From JAYZDF01 sp036337945 (GTDB lineage Bacteria; Myxococcota; Kuafuiibacteriia; Kuafuiibacteriales; Kuafuiibacteriaceae): a stretch of DNA of 48,633 nucleotides. Shown piece after piece: positions 26,886 to 34,657 of the stretch. Location: contig JAYZDF010000022.1 in the NCBI GenBank assembly GCA_036337945.1, forward strand, positions 1 through 48,633. Direction: 5' to 3'. Under the pieces are notes generated by a model. That model did no database searches. It was not told where the DNA came from and saw only the letters and a list, made by a program, of their open reading frames with translations. The position numbers and the translations under genes were made by a program. Position 1 is the stretch's first letter, and every line of letters starts with the position of its first letter.

Positions 26886-27794
26886 TCAAAACTCTTCGGA
26901 ATCTTCAGGATGCCTTGTATCTCGAAAAACTGGGCGCGCAGGAACGCCTTGCCAAATCTCACCTGCACGAATTCGAGTGCTTGGAGGAATAATTGAGCCC
27001 GTTCTCACGCGTGCATTTTCTGCAATGCTTACACCTTCTGCAATCACACATCCTGCGCCAACCCGAACGTACGAACCGAGGTCAACACCGGCCGCTAGTA
27101 TCGCGCCCTCCCCCACCTTCGCGCCAACGCCTATACAGGTTTCAGGCCCGATATAAGCTCGAGGTCCCACTCGAGCATTAGGTCCAAGGGTAGCGCCGGG
27201 CATAAGAATCACATGAGCTCCTACGAGTGCACCCTCTGAGACCGTGACCGGGCTGATCTTTACACGGCCCATCGCGTGAACAACATTCTCAACTTTAACG
27301 CCTGCCTCTAGTTGAGCACCGGCATCCACCGCCAATAATCGCGGGGTTTGTATATTTACAGATGGATCAATTGTGGAATCGTAGGCCAGCTTTGCTCCTA
27401 GCGCGCGGAAATAAATGTAACGTGTGAGATGAAGAGCGCGAAAGGGCAATACGAAGAGCGCGCTCGTAACAACGTCGCTGAAAGAGCGAGAAATCACCCA
27501 AAGCAAGTACTTCCGCTCCCGACTGACGCGTAAAGACCCTTCGGGCGGCTTTGGAATCAGTTCTCCTAAGAGAAATACGAGTAAGACGTGAGTGAGCAAA
27601 CAACCAGCGATTCGGCCCGCTAGGTCAAGCCAAGGCGGATAAATGGCCGGTAAACTGATAAATACGCTAATATCGGCTGTTAGGAAGAAGAGGTAAAAAG
27701 CGATCCGCCAAATATCCTGGAGAAAGTGGACAATTCGTGGCTCCCTTTGAATCCCCGAGATCTGACGTGAGCGATTCACAGATGCAGTGTACAT
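26886..27794 (-). CDS. membrane-anchored hexapeptide-repeat (left-handed beta-helix) acyltransferase
   Basis: The N-terminal half has three or four membrane helices (IAFYLFFLTADISVFISLP; AGCLLTHVLLVFLLGEL; VVTSALFVLPF). From about residue 150 there are repeated [IV]-G-x4 hexapeptides (GAHVILMPGATLGPNARVG; IGPETCIGVGAKVGEGAIL), the signature of left-handed beta-helix acyltransferases. The WQGVPARPV close resembles the O-acetyltransferase/NRPS-linked Pls-type group. The track start at 27797 is TTG directly before ATG at 27794, which I prefer. It probably modifies a lipid or envelope glycan precursor at the membrane. Donor and acceptor unknown. Confidence 0.82.
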   Translation of the reverse strand: MYTASVNRSRQISGIQREPRIVHFLQDIWRIAFYLFFLTADISVFISLPAIYPPWLDLAGRIAGCLLTHVLLVFLLGELIPKPPEGSLRVSRERKYLLWVISRSFSDVVTSALFVLPFRALHLTRYIYFRALGAKLAYDSTIDPSVNIQTPRLLAVDAGAQLEAGVKVENVVHAMGRVKISPVTVSEGALVGAHVILMPGATLGPNARVGPRAYIGPETCIGVGAKVGEGAILAAGVDLGSYVRVGAGCVIAEGVSIAENARVRTGSIIPPSTRIRAGEIWQGVPARPVFRDTRHPEDSEEF

Positions 27795-27864
27795 CAATCT
27801 ATTGGAGGAATCTCATAGTACCAGTCCGAAGCTAATTTTAGCCTGGCTGGAAAGCCGAAAAAGA

Positions 27865-28497
27865 CTACAAGATATAAACAGTCAAAAACATGATGCCCCA
27901 GACGATACCGACAAAATGCCAATACATAGTCCATAGGCGAATCGATAGATGACGGGGTGCTGAGTAGAAATGTCGCAGTGCCTGTATGCACAGCCAACCC
28001 AGAGCGATAATTCCAAATGCGACGTGCGCCGCATGAATCCATGTCATGCCGTAGAAGACCGAGCCGTAAAATCCACTGGTATGCATCAACCCGATTTCAT
28101 TCAAGTCGACCCAAACCTTCCATTGCAGAGCAACAAAGGCCAGGCCTAGCAAGAAGGTGGAGACCAATCCAACCGTTAGCTTTTTCTTGTCACCTTTTCG
28201 GATAGAAATAAGTGCCCATTGCAGTGTCACGCTGCTCAAAGCGATCACGATTGTGTTGATAGTCGGCCAGAATAGTGGAATTGCGGGCAGCCCTTGGGGC
28301 GGCCACTCTGTTGCTCGAGCCCGAATCCCGCCGTACATAAAGAAGAGAGCACCAAACATCATGCCCCACGAGGCGAGGAATATGACCATTCCAACCCAGG
28401 CCGTCGTCTCCTGCCGTTTTGCCGGAGAATCGTACTGGACGACCGGTGCGACCCATTCAGGATCATCACCGGCGGGTGGGTTGGACATGGAAGACAT
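27865..28497 (-). CDS. cytochrome c oxidase subunit III (second copy)
   Basis: Haem-copper oxidase subunit III family, with five or six membrane helices. It shows the typical WIHAAHVAFGIIALGWL and YWHFVGIVWGIMFLTVYIL signatures near the end. The start overlaps the coxI stop by one base (TAATG), so it is translated directly after subunit I. The N-terminus (residues 1-25) is soluble and acidic. A second, different subunit III gene begins the operon at 31712-32419. Having both is unusual: one may replace part of the normal seven-helix subunit III, or they may serve different forms of the enzyme. Confidence 0.88.
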   Translation of the reverse strand: MSSMSNPPAGDDPEWVAPVVQYDSPAKRQETTAWVGMVIFLASWGMMFGALFFMYGGIRARATEWPPQGLPAIPLFWPTINTIVIALSSVTLQWALISIRKGDKKKLTVGLVSTFLLGLAFVALQWKVWVDLNEIGLMHTSGFYGSVFYGMTWIHAAHVAFGIIALGWLCIQALRHFYSAPRHLSIRLWTMYWHFVGIVWGIMFLTVYIL

Positions 28498-30269
28498 TAG
28501 CCGCCTGCGGCAGCAGCGCCTCCACTGGCTTGTTCGGAATCGCCCAGAGGTTCTGTTTGGCTGATCCAGTCGCGACCAAGGACCTTACGGACTTCTGGAT
28601 TCGCGTATTCGTGCGGACCACGAACAATGACTGGGATGGTGTCGAAGTTATGAACAGCGGGTGGCGATGTGCACTCGGTCCACTCGAGGGTACCCACTTC
28701 CCATGGATTCTGCTCGGCTTTCTTGCCGGCAAACACGCTTCTGATGAACACAACTGCGTATGCACCCTGGATTGCAGCCAAAGCGAAAGCGAAATAGCTG
28801 ACCCAACGGTTCAGTGGGAGTAAGTGTTCTAGGAAAGTGTATTGGTAGGGATCAAATAGACGTCGGTGATGACCTGCATAACCTGAGATAATTTGACCCA
28901 CGAACACGAGTGTCAACAGAGAGACTGTCGACCAGCAGTGAAAGTGACCAAACTTTTCTGGAAGCATTCGACCAAACATCTTAGGAAACCAAAAAGCGAT
29001 ACCCGCGAACACGACAAGGAACGAAGCAGACGCCATCGTCAAATGGAAATGGCCAACGACCCACATTGTGTCGTGTAGATAAAGGTCAGTAGATGTCGTT
29101 CCGAGATGGAGTCCTGTAAGACCACCAAGACCAAATACCCAGATTACGCCCAATGTGTAGCTCATCGGCGAGGTTAGGCGAATGGAGCCCTTCCACATCG
29201 TGTGCAACCAGTTCAAAAACAACATTTCTGCAGGAACAGAAATGATGAGAGTGAACAACATGAAGCTTGTTCCGAGTAGCGGACTGATTCCGGTCGTGAA
29301 CATGTGATGCCCATAGACCACTGCGCTGAGCACAGAAACCGCTGTCATCGCGTAAACAGAACCCTTGTACCAGTACGCCGGTTTACGAGCGAAAAACGCA
29401 ACAAAGTCACAGACCATACCCCAAGCAGGAAGAATCAAAATGTAAACCTCGGGATGTCCGAAGATCCAGAAGAGATGCTGGAACAAGATTGGGTCACCCG
29501 CATTGGCACCCATACCCGTAGAGCCCGCGATAAAGAATTGGGTTCCAGTCATTCGATCTAAAAGAAGAAGAAGACCAGCTGAACCAAGAACAGGAACAAA
29601 TAAAACGTTGAGGATAGACGTAAGCCAGAGACCCCAAACAGTGAGCGGCATGCGCATCCACGTCATTCCCGGTGCTCGATAACGAATCACAGTCACAACA
29701 TAGTTCAAACCACCCATGATGGTTGAGACACCCGTTACGAAGATTGCGCCGACCATCAAGGATTGACCGGCACCTGGCATACCCACATTCGTTGATAATG
29801 GCGGGTAGGTTGTCCAACCTGCGCCAGCAGCACCTAACGGAACTACGAAGCTGGCGAGAACCATCACACCGGACAATGCCCAAATCCAAAAGGAAAGCAT
29901 GTTGAGCAACGGAAACGCCATATCGCGTGCTCCGATCATCAATGGAATACAAAAGTTTCCAAATGCCCCAATCAGCAAGGGCGTTATCGCCCAGAAAATC
30001 ATTATCAGACCATGATTAGTGAAGATCGAGTTGTAGGTAGCGGGGCCAATTCGGCCCTGAGTCGCGCCCAAGAACATATCTCCAACGACAGGCACTGGCT
30101 CGTGCGGGAACGCCCATTGCCAACGGATAAGCATAGCTAATCCGCCGCCGAGAACGAGAAATAGAAATCCTCCCCAAATGAACTGTTTCGCGATGACCTT
30201 GTGGTCGATCGTAAACAGATACTTCTTTGCAAAAGAGGTAGGTGGCGCGTGTATTGGTTGTAAATCCAT
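28497..30269 (-). CDS. coxA: cytochrome c oxidase subunit I
   Basis: Catalytic subunit of a haem-copper oxygen reductase in the inner membrane, with twelve helices. Metal ligands: His86 (TNHGLIMIF), His272 in GHPEVYILILP with cross-linked Tyr276 and Glu274, His321/His322 (YGHHMFTTG), His407 and His409 (GHFHL). D-channel residues Asn105, Asp116 and Asn123 are present (GAFGN; GARDMAFPLLN). In contrast the K-channel positions read Cys287, Ala347 and Leu350 where Paracoccus has Ser291, Thr351 and Lys354; see findings. Start ATG 30269 lies two bases after the coxII stop; a longer in-frame start at 30299 would overlap coxII. Confidence 0.97.
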   Translation of the reverse strand: MDLQPIHAPPTSFAKKYLFTIDHKVIAKQFIWGGFLFLVLGGGLAMLIRWQWAFPHEPVPVVGDMFLGATQGRIGPATYNSIFTNHGLIMIFWAITPLLIGAFGNFCIPLMIGARDMAFPLLNMLSFWIWALSGVMVLASFVVPLGAAGAGWTTYPPLSTNVGMPGAGQSLMVGAIFVTGVSTIMGGLNYVVTVIRYRAPGMTWMRMPLTVWGLWLTSILNVLFVPVLGSAGLLLLLDRMTGTQFFIAGSTGMGANAGDPILFQHLFWIFGHPEVYILILPAWGMVCDFVAFFARKPAYWYKGSVYAMTAVSVLSAVVYGHHMFTTGISPLLGTSFMLFTLIISVPAEMLFLNWLHTMWKGSIRLTSPMSYTLGVIWVFGLGGLTGLHLGTTSTDLYLHDTMWVVGHFHLTMASASFLVVFAGIAFWFPKMFGRMLPEKFGHFHCWSTVSLLTLVFVGQIISGYAGHHRRLFDPYQYTFLEHLLPLNRWVSYFAFALAAIQGAYAVVFIRSVFAGKKAEQNPWEVGTLEWTECTSPPAVHNFDTIPVIVRGPHEYANPEVRKVLGRDWISQTEPLGDSEQASGGAAAAGG

Positions 30270-30271
30270 GG

Positions 30272-31114
30272 CTAGTACTTCCGCCAGGTCCAGCCCCAAT
30301 TGGCTGCCTGTGCATTCTCATCGTAGATCTGCTTTGAATCCCGAGATTTTTGAGCGACCCATTCTTTGAAATCGGCTTCTTCCATTACGGTTAGACGTCC
30401 TGCCATCTTGTAGTGCGCTTGACCGCAGTGCTGACCGCAAGAAATTTCAAACTGTCCCGTCTGCGTCGCTTGAAGCCAGAGCTGATTGACCGAGCCGGGA
30501 ACGGCGTCGACCTTCACGCGAAAGTTGGGAAACGAAATCGCATGAATCACATCGGGAGAAGTTACCTGAATAATGATTGGTGCGTTCACAGGAACTCGAA
30601 TGTCGTTTGTTGTGACCGCGTCATCCTGAGTATTGAACTTACCATCAGGGCCTTCGTAACGAGCTTCCCAAATCCACTGGCGACCTTGTACTTCAATCTT
30701 AACGTGATTGGCTGCGGCTTCGGCCTTTTCAAAGTTCCAAAACGCCTGAGTCAAATCTTTCGCCGCGTTGTAGAAAAGGTTTCCATCGACGACTAGGAAG
30801 ATGAAAGCAGAGATGCTGAGTGCGACCATCACATGATGTTTTGAATCACCATGATCGTAGTCGGCGGTATGTTTCTCGTTATGCGCGAGAACTGCCCAGA
30901 CAATCCATATCACCATGATTACGAACAAGATCGTAATAAACACATTGGTGATATTGATCAGCCAATCAACTCTATGACCATCGAGGGATGCATCCGTCGG
31001 CATTCCCCAGCCTTCTTCTTTTGGAACGTCGGCCCATGCCACGCCCGTAATTGCCATCGTCCAAATCCAAACCAGTACACTGGTCAGTTTATTGGAGAAA
31101 TGTTTGAACTTCAT
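30272..31114 (-). CDS. coxB: cytochrome c oxidase subunit II (CuA, no haem domain)
   Basis: Carries the binuclear CuA centre that takes electrons from cytochrome c, on the periplasmic side. Ligands are His191 (DVIHAISFP), Cys226, Cys230, His234 and Met237 (SCGQHCGQAHYKM); the usual Glu between the two Cys reads Gln, but that residue binds through its backbone. WIW after GRQ is the electron-entry aromatic patch. A signal-like first helix and two membrane helices precede the cupredoxin domain. Helix 2 lacks the normal IExxWTxxP motif (KHHVMVALS instead), so the K-channel entry Glu is missing. No C-terminal haem c. Overlaps the upstream CPAC gene by four bases. Confidence 0.96.
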   Translation of the reverse strand: MKFKHFSNKLTSVLVWIWTMAITGVAWADVPKEEGWGMPTDASLDGHRVDWLINITNVFITILFVIMVIWIVWAVLAHNEKHTADYDHGDSKHHVMVALSISAFIFLVVDGNLFYNAAKDLTQAFWNFEKAEAAANHVKIEVQGRQWIWEARYEGPDGKFNTQDDAVTTNDIRVPVNAPIIIQVTSPDVIHAISFPNFRVKVDAVPGSVNQLWLQATQTGQFEISCGQHCGQAHYKMAGRLTVMEEADFKEWVAQKSRDSKQIYDENAQAANWGWTWRKY

Positions 31115-31380
31115 GCTCTTTGCTCTCCACCTACCGCATCGAATTCCGTGGTAGATTTTTCTTTTTTGACTTCCTCAGCTGTGTTTCGCAAAACGTAAAC
31201 AACCGCTCCAGCAAGTCCAAACGGCAACATCATCATTGCCGCCAAAACCAATTTTCCTGCAATCCCACCATCTTCCCTCATCGCGCAGGCCGGGCAGGCC
31301 CAGGCTGCTTGTGGAACAAGAGCCATTACGATTGCCACTAGGGTGATTACTAAGACAGTGTGAGACAGGCGAAAATTCAT
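31111..31380 (-). CDS. small membrane protein with CPAC motif in the oxidase operon
   Basis: 89 residues. A signal peptide or first helix (TVLVITLVAIVMALVPQAAWA) is followed directly by CPACAMREDGG, a CxxC pair on the periplasmic face. A second helix comes next (AMMMLPFGLAGAVVYVL), then a charged cytoplasmic tail. It overlaps the coxII start by four bases (ATGA) and lies 12 bases after the subunit IV gene, so it belongs to the operon. The CxxC could bind copper or take part in thiol chemistry for CuA assembly. This is inferred from position and motif only; the family is not named. Confidence 0.7.
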   Translation of the reverse strand: MNFRLSHTVLVITLVAIVMALVPQAAWACPACAMREDGGIAGKLVLAAMMMLPFGLAGAVVYVLRNTAEEVKKEKSTTEFDAVGGEQRA

Positions 31381-31392
31381 ATTGTGTTTTTC

Positions 31393-31695
31393 CTAGACCT
31401 TCGGCCAGGCGATTCCACCTCGATACAGGGCCTCAGCAATGAGAACAACTGCATAAAGAAAGGGAAACGCGAAGGGATAAACGACCGAGGCTTTGAGGCC
31501 TTTGGTCTCGTGATTCAAATGCATGTACCAAATAAGTACACATGCGGCCTTTGCAAGGGCCAATAATACCAGCCCGAATATAACGAAGTTTCTCATCCCT
31601 TGAATGGCGGGAAGAAGAAGTTCGAGAATAGTCATTACGGTCAATGCGAGAAGGACCATCCAAATATATTTTTTACTTTCTACGTGTTCAGCCAT
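31393..31695 (-). CDS. cytochrome c oxidase subunit IV-like protein (CyoD/CtaF-type)
   Basis: 100 residues with three membrane helices (IWMVLLALTVMTILELLLP; FVIFGLVLLALAKAACVLIW; VVYPFAFPFLYAVVLIAEAL). YMHLNHETKGLK between helices two and three is the usual motif of bacterial oxidase subunit IV. It supports assembly and stability of the CuB centre. Between the first subunit III gene and the CPAC gene, with short spacers. Confidence 0.85.
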   Translation of the reverse strand: MAEHVESKKYIWMVLLALTVMTILELLLPAIQGMRNFVIFGLVLLALAKAACVLIWYMHLNHETKGLKASVVYPFAFPFLYAVVLIAEALYRGGIAWPKV

Positions 31696-31711
31696 TGTTC
31701 TGTCCCCCTAC

Positions 31712-32419
31712 TTATCCTGCTTCCGGCAACGGAATGAGATAGACGAAAGTGAATACAAGAATCCACACCAGATCTACAAAGTGCCAGAAGAGACCGCAGA
31801 TTTCGACTGGACTGAAATTTCCTTCGAGATACTTCCCGCGCATATTTCCAATCGTCACGCAGGCTAGGTAGATCGTTCCAGTTAGGACATGTAAGCCATG
31901 GAAGCTCGTGATGATGTAAAAGGTGCTGGCTCGAGCTGAATCGCCCCAGGTTAGGCATTTGGTCGCCGCAACAGCGCAGTCTTGTTCATAGCCCGTAAGT
32001 CCGCCTGCGTGTCCGAAGAGGAACGAGAAGGCACCGAAGTACTCTTGCATTTGTCCGCAAAGGAACAAGAACCCGCCCAAGGTCGTAAGCGCTAACCATT
32101 TGGTCGTTTGCTTTTGATCGTTGAGTTTCGCGTAGTAAACCGCGAGCACCATGCTCACTGACGAGAGAATGAGCAGGAAGGTCAGGCCACCTGTGAACTC
32201 AAGACCGAATTCCTCCGGTTCCCAAGGATGTGCCCATACATCTGCTCGAGCACGAAGAATCGCATACGCGAGAAGAAGTCCGCCGAATGACATTGCATCG
32301 GAGAGCAAGAAAAACCACATGGCGATTTTTCCCGGGCTTGCTTTCCCCATTTGGGGATCTGTCGGCCAGTTTGTGATTGGACCATGATGATGATGATCAG
32401 CTTCAGCGTGTGCACTCAT
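31712..32419 (-). CDS. coxC: cytochrome c oxidase subunit III (first copy)
   Basis: Subunit III family with about five or six helices. A His-rich N-terminus (HAEADHHHH) opens the protein, followed by WFFLLSDAMSFGGLLLAYA, then TSFHGLHVLTGTIYL and GLFWHFVDLVWILVFTFVYL, which are family signatures. Subunit III stabilises subunit I and supports proton uptake. It is the first gene of the operon; transcription starts in the 171-base gap shared with the divergent cytochrome c gene. An insertion with two Cys (EQDCAVAATKC) lies between helices. Confidence 0.92.
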   Translation of the reverse strand: MSAHAEADHHHHGPITNWPTDPQMGKASPGKIAMWFFLLSDAMSFGGLLLAYAILRARADVWAHPWEPEEFGLEFTGGLTFLLILSSVSMVLAVYYAKLNDQKQTTKWLALTTLGGFLFLCGQMQEYFGAFSFLFGHAGGLTGYEQDCAVAATKCLTWGDSARASTFYIITSFHGLHVLTGTIYLACVTIGNMRGKYLEGNFSPVEICGLFWHFVDLVWILVFTFVYLIPLPEAG

Positions 32420-32554
32420 ATCGAAATCAGCTACCTTCCCACCGGAGCAAAGACAAGCTACATCCTCAAATAGATGCAGATAGTTCGCTCTTTTGTTGGG
32501 GAATTATCATGCTCCAACGGACCCTGCAAGATCATTCGTGGAGGATAGGTCGCC

Positions 32555-32569
32555 GGTACTCGGAGTACC
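32555..32569. promoter_or_regulatory. perfect inverted repeat upstream of cytochrome c gene
   Basis: GGTACTC-G-GAGTACC has two perfect 7-base arms around one base. It lies 21 bases before the cytochrome c ATG, in the region shared by the divergent oxidase operon. It could be an operator for a dimeric regulator or a short hairpin in the 5' leader. I see no convincing -35/-10 pair to place it relative to a promoter. Confidence 0.4.
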
Positions 32570-32590
32570 TTTGATGTTTGGGCAAAGATA

Positions 32591-33640
32591 ATGAAATCAA
32601 AGCGTTTTCAGGCCCAGAATCGGTCGCTTGCTTCTGGACATATGCGGCCGTTTAGCGTTATGTCGCAGACTGAAATGTGGCGTAATTTATCTGTGCTCTT
32701 GGTTGCCGGATCGTTCGGTCTCACTACTGTGGGTTGCGATTGGCAGAAAATGCAAGAGATCGAAGAACCATTCAAGCTCTATAATCCTGAGGACGAAGAA
32801 AAGCCTCTATTGGTTAGCGTAGACCGGCTCAAGCGAGGGCAAGAACAATACATTCTCTACTGCCGTGCTTGTCACGGCGTCAACGGGGACGGAAAAGGTC
32901 CAGCTGGTATCGGACTCATTCCTCCTCCGCGAAATTTCGCATCCGAAGAACTTGCGTTCAAATTCGGTGGGGTTGCTGCGGGTGAGCTTCCCACCGACGA
33001 AGAACTTCTTCGCGTTATCAAGGGCGGTTTATCCGGAACAGCCATGCTTCCATGGGACCTTCCTGATGAAACCATTCTGGACATCATTCAGTACATCAAG
33101 ACGTTCAATCCAGTATGGACCGAAGATGAAGTCGGTGAAGTGATTGAGATTTCGGAAGACCCGTGGGGCGGCACCAGCACGGCAGCCATCGCTGCCGGTG
33201 AGAAACTGTATCACAGCAAAGCACAGTGCGTACTTTGCCATCCATATTATGGTTCTCAAGAAGACGTATACAAATGGAGCATGGAGCTAACCGGCCGAGC
33301 GTCAACAAATTTCCGCGAAGATATGTACGAACCGCAAGCGAAGATGTCTGAAACTTACGGGAACAAACTACTTCCTATCGATTTCGGTCGACAACCAATC
33401 AAAGCGGGCGGGACACCGAAGGAGCTGTTCAAAACGATCGCTTCAGGTATTGGTGGAACTGCAATGCCGATGTGGAAAGACGCCATTCCCGATGAAGAGA
33501 TTTGGGCCATTTCGCATTACGTGAGCCACATACATCAAATGAAGGACAAACCTGCCTATAAAGAAATGATGGCGAAACTAAAGGCAGCACCCCCTTACAC
33601 ACCACCAGCCGAACCCGCTGAAGGCGAAGACGCCGAATAA
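32591..33640 (+). CDS. dihaem cytochrome c, probable lipoprotein
   Basis: Two class I cytochrome c domains. Haem sites are CRACH (from residue 91) and CVLCH (from about 213). Candidate axial Met residues lie in GLSGTAMLPW and GIGGTAMPMW. The N-terminus has a signal helix ending LTTVGC, so lipid anchoring to the membrane is likely. The signal would fit better with a start at the ATG at 32642 or 32660; the listed ATG adds 17-23 residues. Divergent from the cox operon, it is the obvious electron donor to CuA. An inverted repeat lies just upstream and a hairpin just downstream. Confidence 0.92.
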   Translation: MKSKRFQAQNRSLASGHMRPFSVMSQTEMWRNLSVLLVAGSFGLTTVGCDWQKMQEIEEPFKLYNPEDEEKPLLVSVDRLKRGQEQYILYCRACHGVNGDGKGPAGIGLIPPPRNFASEELAFKFGGVAAGELPTDEELLRVIKGGLSGTAMLPWDLPDETILDIIQYIKTFNPVWTEDEVGEVIEISEDPWGGTSTAAIAAGEKLYHSKAQCVLCHPYYGSQEDVYKWSMELTGRASTNFREDMYEPQAKMSETYGNKLLPIDFGRQPIKAGGTPKELFKTIASGIGGTAMPMWKDAIPDEEIWAISHYVSHIHQMKDKPAYKEMMAKLKAAPPYTPPAEPAEGEDAE

Positions 33641-33644
33641 ACCG

Positions 33645-33686
33645 AATAAGCCGCTGCTTATTTCCGCTCCCCTCCTTTTCTTTTTT
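33645..33686 (+). terminator. candidate rho-independent terminator after cytochrome c
   Basis: A 7-base stem AATAAGC/GCTTATT with a 4-base loop (33645-33662) starts five bases after the stop codon. A pyrimidine-rich stretch follows with a long T run at about 33676-33687. The T run is not directly against the stem and the stem is A/T-rich, so this may only be partial. Confidence 0.45.
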
Positions 33687-33714
33687 TCCGAAAATCGACT
33701 ACAACCTTGGCACG

Positions 33715-34536
33715 ATGAAAGTGCTTTCAATATCTTCAATTACCGCCTTTGCAATCGCGACGCTCTTTGCCTGTAGCGACAAAGCATCCGAACCTGCAAA
33801 AAAAGCAGTAAGTCCGAAACCTGAGGCTACGAAACCCGCGCCGGCTGCTGCTGCGAAAACTGCTGAGACCGCAACAAAAGCTGCCGCGCCTGCCGACGCT
33901 GAAGGCTCAGGAAGCGCAGTACTCAGCGGAGTTGTCAGCTTCACCGGCGATGCGCCCGCAGAAACAAAGATTGATATGAGTCCACAGCCAGCCTGCGTAA
34001 AGGTCGCAAAAGATACGATGACGAATGAGTACCGAATCAAGGACGGAAAAGTTCAAGATGTATTCGTATATGTGAAAAATCCACCGAAGAAAAAATATGA
34101 TGTGCCTAAAGAACCTGTCGTCCTCGACCAGGTTGGTTGCCGCTATACGCCGAAAGTATTTGGCGTAATGGTCAAACAACCAATCGAAATCATTAACAGC
34201 GATCCGATGATGCATAATATTCATCCACTCGGTAAAAATACCTTCAATCTCGCGATGCCGAATCAGGGGATGAAGCTTAAGAAGAAGTTCAAAAAAGAAC
34301 AGGTTCTCACACCGATCATGTGTGACGTTCATCCATGGATGAAATCTTATGCGGGCGTGTTGAAGCACCCATTTTTTGCCGTGACAGACGCTGCGGGCGC
34401 CTTTTCAATCGAAGGGCTACCAGCAGGAACCTACACGGTGGCTGCCGTTCACGGGGTTCTTGGTGAAAAAACAACTGAAGTCACAGTCGGAGCCAACGGT
34501 GAGGTCAAAGCTGAATTTGCCTTCACGGCTCCCTAG
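33715..34536 (+). CDS. cupredoxin-like lipoprotein (plastocyanin/methylamine-utilisation type)
   Basis: The lipobox LFACS near residue 20 gives a membrane-anchored protein. An Ala/Lys/Pro-rich linker follows. The core (about 80-275) has possible type 1 copper ligands: His167/His170 (HNIHP), Cys203, His206 and Met209 (CDVHPWM), in the C-x2-H-x2-M order seen in cupredoxins. The C-terminal strands (FSIEGLPAGTYTV) are carboxypeptidase-regulatory-like. A close paralogue lies at 38447-39115. It follows cytochrome c directly and is likely to carry copper or electrons for the oxidase. Copper binding is inferred from the motif. Confidence 0.82.
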   Translation: MKVLSISSITAFAIATLFACSDKASEPAKKAVSPKPEATKPAPAAAAKTAETATKAAAPADAEGSGSAVLSGVVSFTGDAPAETKIDMSPQPACVKVAKDTMTNEYRIKDGKVQDVFVYVKNPPKKKYDVPKEPVVLDQVGCRYTPKVFGVMVKQPIEIINSDPMMHNIHPLGKNTFNLAMPNQGMKLKKKFKKEQVLTPIMCDVHPWMKSYAGVLKHPFFAVTDAAGAFSIEGLPAGTYTVAAVHGVLGEKTTEVTVGANGEVKAEFAFTAP

Positions 34537-34657
34537 AGTCTGACTCCCGTTTATCTATCGCCCTGGCAAAATAGCCGGAGACGTTCGTCAAAATTCTAAA
34601 ATCCTGCTACAAATCCTTCGACTTTGCGCGAATTTGGTAATTTGCGGGCTAAAACGA

